Of a DNA stretch of 23,733 nt, positions 21,094-23,733 are shown piece by piece. The notes under the pieces are model-generated. The model worked only from the letters and a program-made list of their open reading frames with translations, did no database searches and was not told where the DNA came from. Location: assembly GCA_905201055.1 (NCBI GenBank), contig CAJKMT010000021.1, positions 1-23,733 on the forward strand. Direction: 5' to 3'. Positions within the stretch are counted from its first letter, which is position 1; each line of letters starts with the position of its first letter. Position numbers and translations under genes: made by a program. Origin of the DNA: an uncultured Sutterella sp. Its GTDB lineage: Bacteria; Pseudomonadota; Gammaproteobacteria; Burkholderiales; Burkholderiaceae_F.

Positions 21094-23565
21094 ATGGTAA
21101 TGAAATCAATGACAACGAAATCTAAAAAGAAACAAGCTGTTTTGCCTGTTCTTCCGCTTCGCGACATGGTGATTTTCCCCGGGTGCATTCAGCCGGTTTA
21201 TGCCGGCCGTGCAATGAGCCTGGCGGCCATTCAGGCCATGGGTGAAAGCGATCAGATTGTGATTTTGACTCAGAAAAAGCCTGATGTGAATGAACCGAAA
21301 GCCGAAGATCTGTACGAAGTCGGCGTGGTGGCTCGTGTGCTGCAGCGCATCACTCTTCAGGACGGATCGGTAAAGCTTTTGATCAACGCGCTCTACCGCG
21401 TGAAAGTTCAGTGGCTTGACTTTACTCAAAGCTACATCAGCGCCATGGTCGAACCTATGGTCACCGTGCGCCCGGATCAGCCTCTTGAAGAAGAGGCTTG
21501 GCTTAAAGCGTTAATGACTGCGTTTAACAATTTCACGCAGGTCAACAGCGCTTTGCCCAAAGATTTGATTAATTTGCTTAAAAACAAAGCCACGCTTGAA
21601 GAAACGCTTGATTTGGCAAGCCACTATCTCGACATTTCTGCGCAGCAGCGTCAGGAATTGCTCGAAGAGCCGGATTTGATTCATCGTGTTGAGAAAGTAT
21701 TGGCTCGTGTCAGTGAGTTGATCGATAAAGTTCAGCTCGAAGAAAAGATTCAGCGTCAGGTCAAGCGCCAGATGGATCGCAACCAGCGTGAGTATTACCT
21801 CAACGAACAGATGAAGGCGATTCAAAAGGAACTTGGCCGCGGTGAAGACGACATGGTCGATATTGACCAATACGCCGAAAAAATTGCCAAGAGCGGCATG
21901 AGTGATGAAGCTCGTGAAAAATGCGAAGGGGAATTGAAGAAACTTCGCATGATGCCCGCAATGTCCGCGGAAGCCACGGTGGTGCGCGGTTATCTTGATA
22001 CGCTTTTGTCTTTGCCTTGGACAAAGAAGAGTCGTGTGAGCAAAAACATTAAGGAAGCAAGCGACATTCTTGAAGCCGACCACTACGGTTTGGAAAAGGT
22101 CAAGGAGCGCATTCTCGAATACCTGGCCGTGCAGTCTCGCGTGGAGAAGGTGAAGGCCCCGATTCTTTGTCTGGTGGGTGCGCCAGGCGTCGGTAAGACG
22201 AGCCTGGGTCAGTCCATTGCCCGGGCAACAAACCGCAAGTTTGTCCGCATGGCGTTGGGCGGCGTGCGCGATGAGGCAGAAATTCGCGGTCACAGAAGAA
22301 CCTACATCGGCTCAATGCCGGGCAAGATTATTCAAAGCATTGTCAAGGCCGGTGTCCGCAATCCGCTTTTCCTTCTCGATGAAGTGGACAAGATGGGTAT
22401 GGACAGCCGAGGCGACCCCGCAAGTGCCCTTCTGGAAGTGCTTGATCCGGAACAAAACAGCACCTTCCAGGATCACTACGTGGAAGTGGATTACGATCTG
22501 TCGGACGTGATGTTTGTGGCAACGAGCAATTCGCTCAATATCCCGCAGGCACTGCTTGACCGTATGGAAGTCATTTATCTTTCCGGTTACACCGAAGATG
22601 AAAAGCTCAACATCGCCAAGCGTCATCTGATTCCGAAGCAGATGAAGTTAAACGGTTTGAAGGACAAGGAGCTTCAAATTGAAGATGAAGCGATTTTGGA
22701 CATCATCCGTTACTACACGCGTGAAGCCGGTGTGCGCGGTCTTGAGCGTGAAATCAGCAAGATTTGCCGCAAGACGGTGAAAAATGCGCTTATTGCTCAG
22801 GACAGTCAGCCGAAAAAACGCGGGGCTAAAAAGCGCACCATTGAAACCGTGGTGGTTAATTCAGCCAATATTGGTGATTACCTCGGTGTGAAGCGCTTCA
22901 GTATCGGTCTGGCTCAAAAAGATCCTCAAATCGGTCAGGTCAACGGTTTGGCTTGGACTGAGGTGGGCGGTGACCTGCTTCAAATTGAAGCGGCTGTTTT
23001 CCCCGGTAAGGGCCAGGTGCAGCGCACGGGCAGTTTGGGTGATGTGATGAAGGAATCCGTTGAAGCAGCCCGCAGCGTGGTTCGTGCCAGAGCCGACAGC
23101 CTCGGGCTTGACGCGGATATTTTCGGAAAGACCGATTGGCATCTGCACTTCCCGGAAGGAGCAACGCCTAAGGATGGACCGAGTGCGGGCGGTGCAATCG
23201 CAACGGCTATGGTCTCTGCTTTGACGAAGATTGCCGTGCGACCGGATGTGGCAATGACCGGTGAAATCACGCTTCATGGTGAGATTTTGGAAATCGGCGG
23301 TCTTAAAGAAAAGCTTCTGGCAGCACTTCGCGCCGGTGTGAAGACTGTGTTGATTCCGAAGGACAACGTCAAGGATTTACAGGAAATCCCGGAAAATGTG
23401 AAAAACGGTCTGGAAATAATTCCTGTGAAGTGGATTGACGAGATTCTGCCGATTGCATTGGTAAAAAATCCAATGAAGCGGTTTGAAGAATTAACCGGTG
23501 ATGTGAAACCCGGTGTCATCGCTTCGCCGATCTTAGGCAATCAGACAGGATCTGCTGCTTCTTAA
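21094..23565 (+). CDS. lon: ATP-dependent protease Lon
   Basis: The protein is 823 aa counted from 21,094. The N-terminal substrate-binding domain begins at LPVLPLRDMVIFPG. Walker A is GAPGVGKT (362-369) and Walker B is LFLLDEVDKM with Asp429 and Glu430. The protease dyad is Ser697 (DGPSAGG) and Lys740 (GGLKEK), with the E. coli spacing of 43. A basic stretch near residues 569-580 (KKRGAKKR) sits between the ATPase and protease parts. Lon is a hexamer that degrades misfolded and regulatory proteins. Three in-frame ATGs (21,094, 21,100, 21,109) compete, and none has a Shine-Dalgarno box. The short leader from the heat-shock promoter allows all three. Confidence 0.97.
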   Translation: MVMKSMTTKSKKKQAVLPVLPLRDMVIFPGCIQPVYAGRAMSLAAIQAMGESDQIVILTQKKPDVNEPKAEDLYEVGVVARVLQRITLQDGSVKLLINALYRVKVQWLDFTQSYISAMVEPMVTVRPDQPLEEEAWLKALMTAFNNFTQVNSALPKDLINLLKNKATLEETLDLASHYLDISAQQRQELLEEPDLIHRVEKVLARVSELIDKVQLEEKIQRQVKRQMDRNQREYYLNEQMKAIQKELGRGEDDMVDIDQYAEKIAKSGMSDEAREKCEGELKKLRMMPAMSAEATVVRGYLDTLLSLPWTKKSRVSKNIKEASDILEADHYGLEKVKERILEYLAVQSRVEKVKAPILCLVGAPGVGKTSLGQSIARATNRKFVRMALGGVRDEAEIRGHRRTYIGSMPGKIIQSIVKAGVRNPLFLLDEVDKMGMDSRGDPASALLEVLDPEQNSTFQDHYVEVDYDLSDVMFVATSNSLNIPQALLDRMEVIYLSGYTEDEKLNIAKRHLIPKQMKLNGLKDKELQIEDEAILDIIRYYTREAGVRGLEREISKICRKTVKNALIAQDSQPKKRGAKKRTIETVVVNSANIGDYLGVKRFSIGLAQKDPQIGQVNGLAWTEVGGDLLQIEAAVFPGKGQVQRTGSLGDVMKESVEAARSVVRARADSLGLDADIFGKTDWHLHFPEGATPKDGPSAGGAIATAMVSALTKIAVRPDVAMTGEITLHGEILEIGGLKEKLLAALRAGVKTVLIPKDNVKDLQEIPENVKNGLEIIPVKWIDEILPIALVKNPMKRFEELTGDVKPGVIASPILGNQTGSAAS

Positions 23566-23593
23566 GCGGCGGCATAATCGGTTGGTTAAGAAC

Positions 23594-23618
23594 AAAGGGG
23601 GCGTCACGCCCCCTTTTT
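23594..23618 (+). terminator. Intrinsic terminator of lon
   Basis: GGGGGCG and CGCCCCC form a 7-bp stem with a TCA loop, extended by three A-T pairs, and followed by a run of five T. It lies 28 bases after the lon stop and insulates the tRNA gene that follows. Confidence 0.93.
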
Positions 23619-23650
23619 GACCCCTAAAAGAAAAATCTTTTCTAAAAGCC

Positions 23651-23679
23651 TTGAATTCAGGCATTTTGTAGTGTAATAT
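23651..23679 (+). promoter_or_regulatory. Sigma-70 promoter of the tRNA gene
   Basis: TTGAAT (23,651-23,656), a 17-base spacer and TAATAT (23,674-23,679) form a good promoter. The GCGG after the -10 element is a G/C-rich discriminator, as found at growth-rate-controlled stable-RNA promoters. The start near 23,686 is 16 bases before the tRNA. Confidence 0.7.
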
Positions 23680-23701
23680 GCGGATTTCTGTTTGATGGCT
23701 T

Positions 23702-23733
23702 GGGTGCTTAGCTCAGCTGGTAGAGCGGCGCCC
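23702..23733 (+). tRNA. tRNA gene, 3' partial, probably tRNA-Val
   Basis: The first 32 bases of a tRNA are visible: acceptor strand GGGTGCT, TA at positions 8-9, D-arm GCTC-AGCTGGTA-GAGC, G26, anticodon-stem strand GCGCC and C32. The window ends just before the anticodon. The acceptor strand and the GCGCC stem resemble bacterial tRNA-Val (UAC anticodon), but the identity cannot be read from this part. Confidence 0.85.

Noticed and set aside
21511..22293. 260-codon open frame on the minus strand opposite lon
   Set aside because: Antisense shadow of a conserved gene whose motifs on the other strand are beyond doubt.
1..23733. CRISPR array or insertion sequence
   Set aside because: No regularly spaced repeats, no transposase frame and no terminal inverted repeats were seen on either strand.

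Overview
The window joins two kinds of DNA. Positions 1 to about 15,500 are the right-hand end of a prophage of podovirus type: virion core and ejection proteins, tail-tip genes and a lysis cassette. From 15,610 to the right edge is bacterial chromosome with the proteobacterial protein-quality-control cluster tig-clpP-clpX-lon, followed by the start of a tRNA gene. All genes are on the + strand. The host looks like a Gram-negative proteobacterium: Rz/Rz1 spanins imply an outer membrane, and the gene order fits proteobacteria. A betaproteobacterium such as a Sutterella or Parasutterella relative is my guess, made from general impression and not from any search.

Prophage, 1-11,499: four tightly packed genes. 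The first is a partial T7 gp14-like core protein. Then come a 731-aa internal virion protein, a 2,099-aa polyvalent ejection protein and an 855-aa protein. Their junctions overlap by one base or are closely spaced, so they are probably co-translated. The 2,099-aa protein carries two HExxH metallopeptidase motifs, an ADP-ribosyltransferase-like domain and a DdrB/ParB-like domain. It is probably packaged in the virion and delivered with the DNA.

Prophage, 11,500-13,625: a DUF4376-like tail protein, a small conserved phage protein, and three tandem paralogous short tail-tip genes (A, B, C). Each tip gene has a poly-G tract of 8, 9 or 8 bases a few codons after its start. The reading frames are open in A and C and closed in B. 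This looks like a phase-variable receptor-binding cassette and is the most interesting signal here. It ends in a strong intrinsic terminator.

Prophage, 13,626-15,500: the lysis module, made of a small membrane protein, a holin, an M15 endolysin, a gp49/gp66-like protein, and Rz with Rz1 overlapping it in another frame. A 12-bp direct repeat precedes both the tail-tip module and the lysis module. The attachment site is not proven; a tRNA-3'-end-like stretch near 15,499 is a weak candidate.

Chromosome, 15,610-23,733: a YqhD-like iron-type alcohol dehydrogenase; trigger factor with a structured leader; clpP; a terminator-like hairpin; clpX; an AlaX-type tRNA-editing hydrolase overlapping the clpX stop; lon behind a textbook sigma-32 promoter enclosed in a 10-bp inverted repeat; a terminator; and the first 32 bases of a probable tRNA-Val with its own promoter. 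Trigger factor, ClpXP and Lon cooperate in folding and degrading cytosolic proteins.
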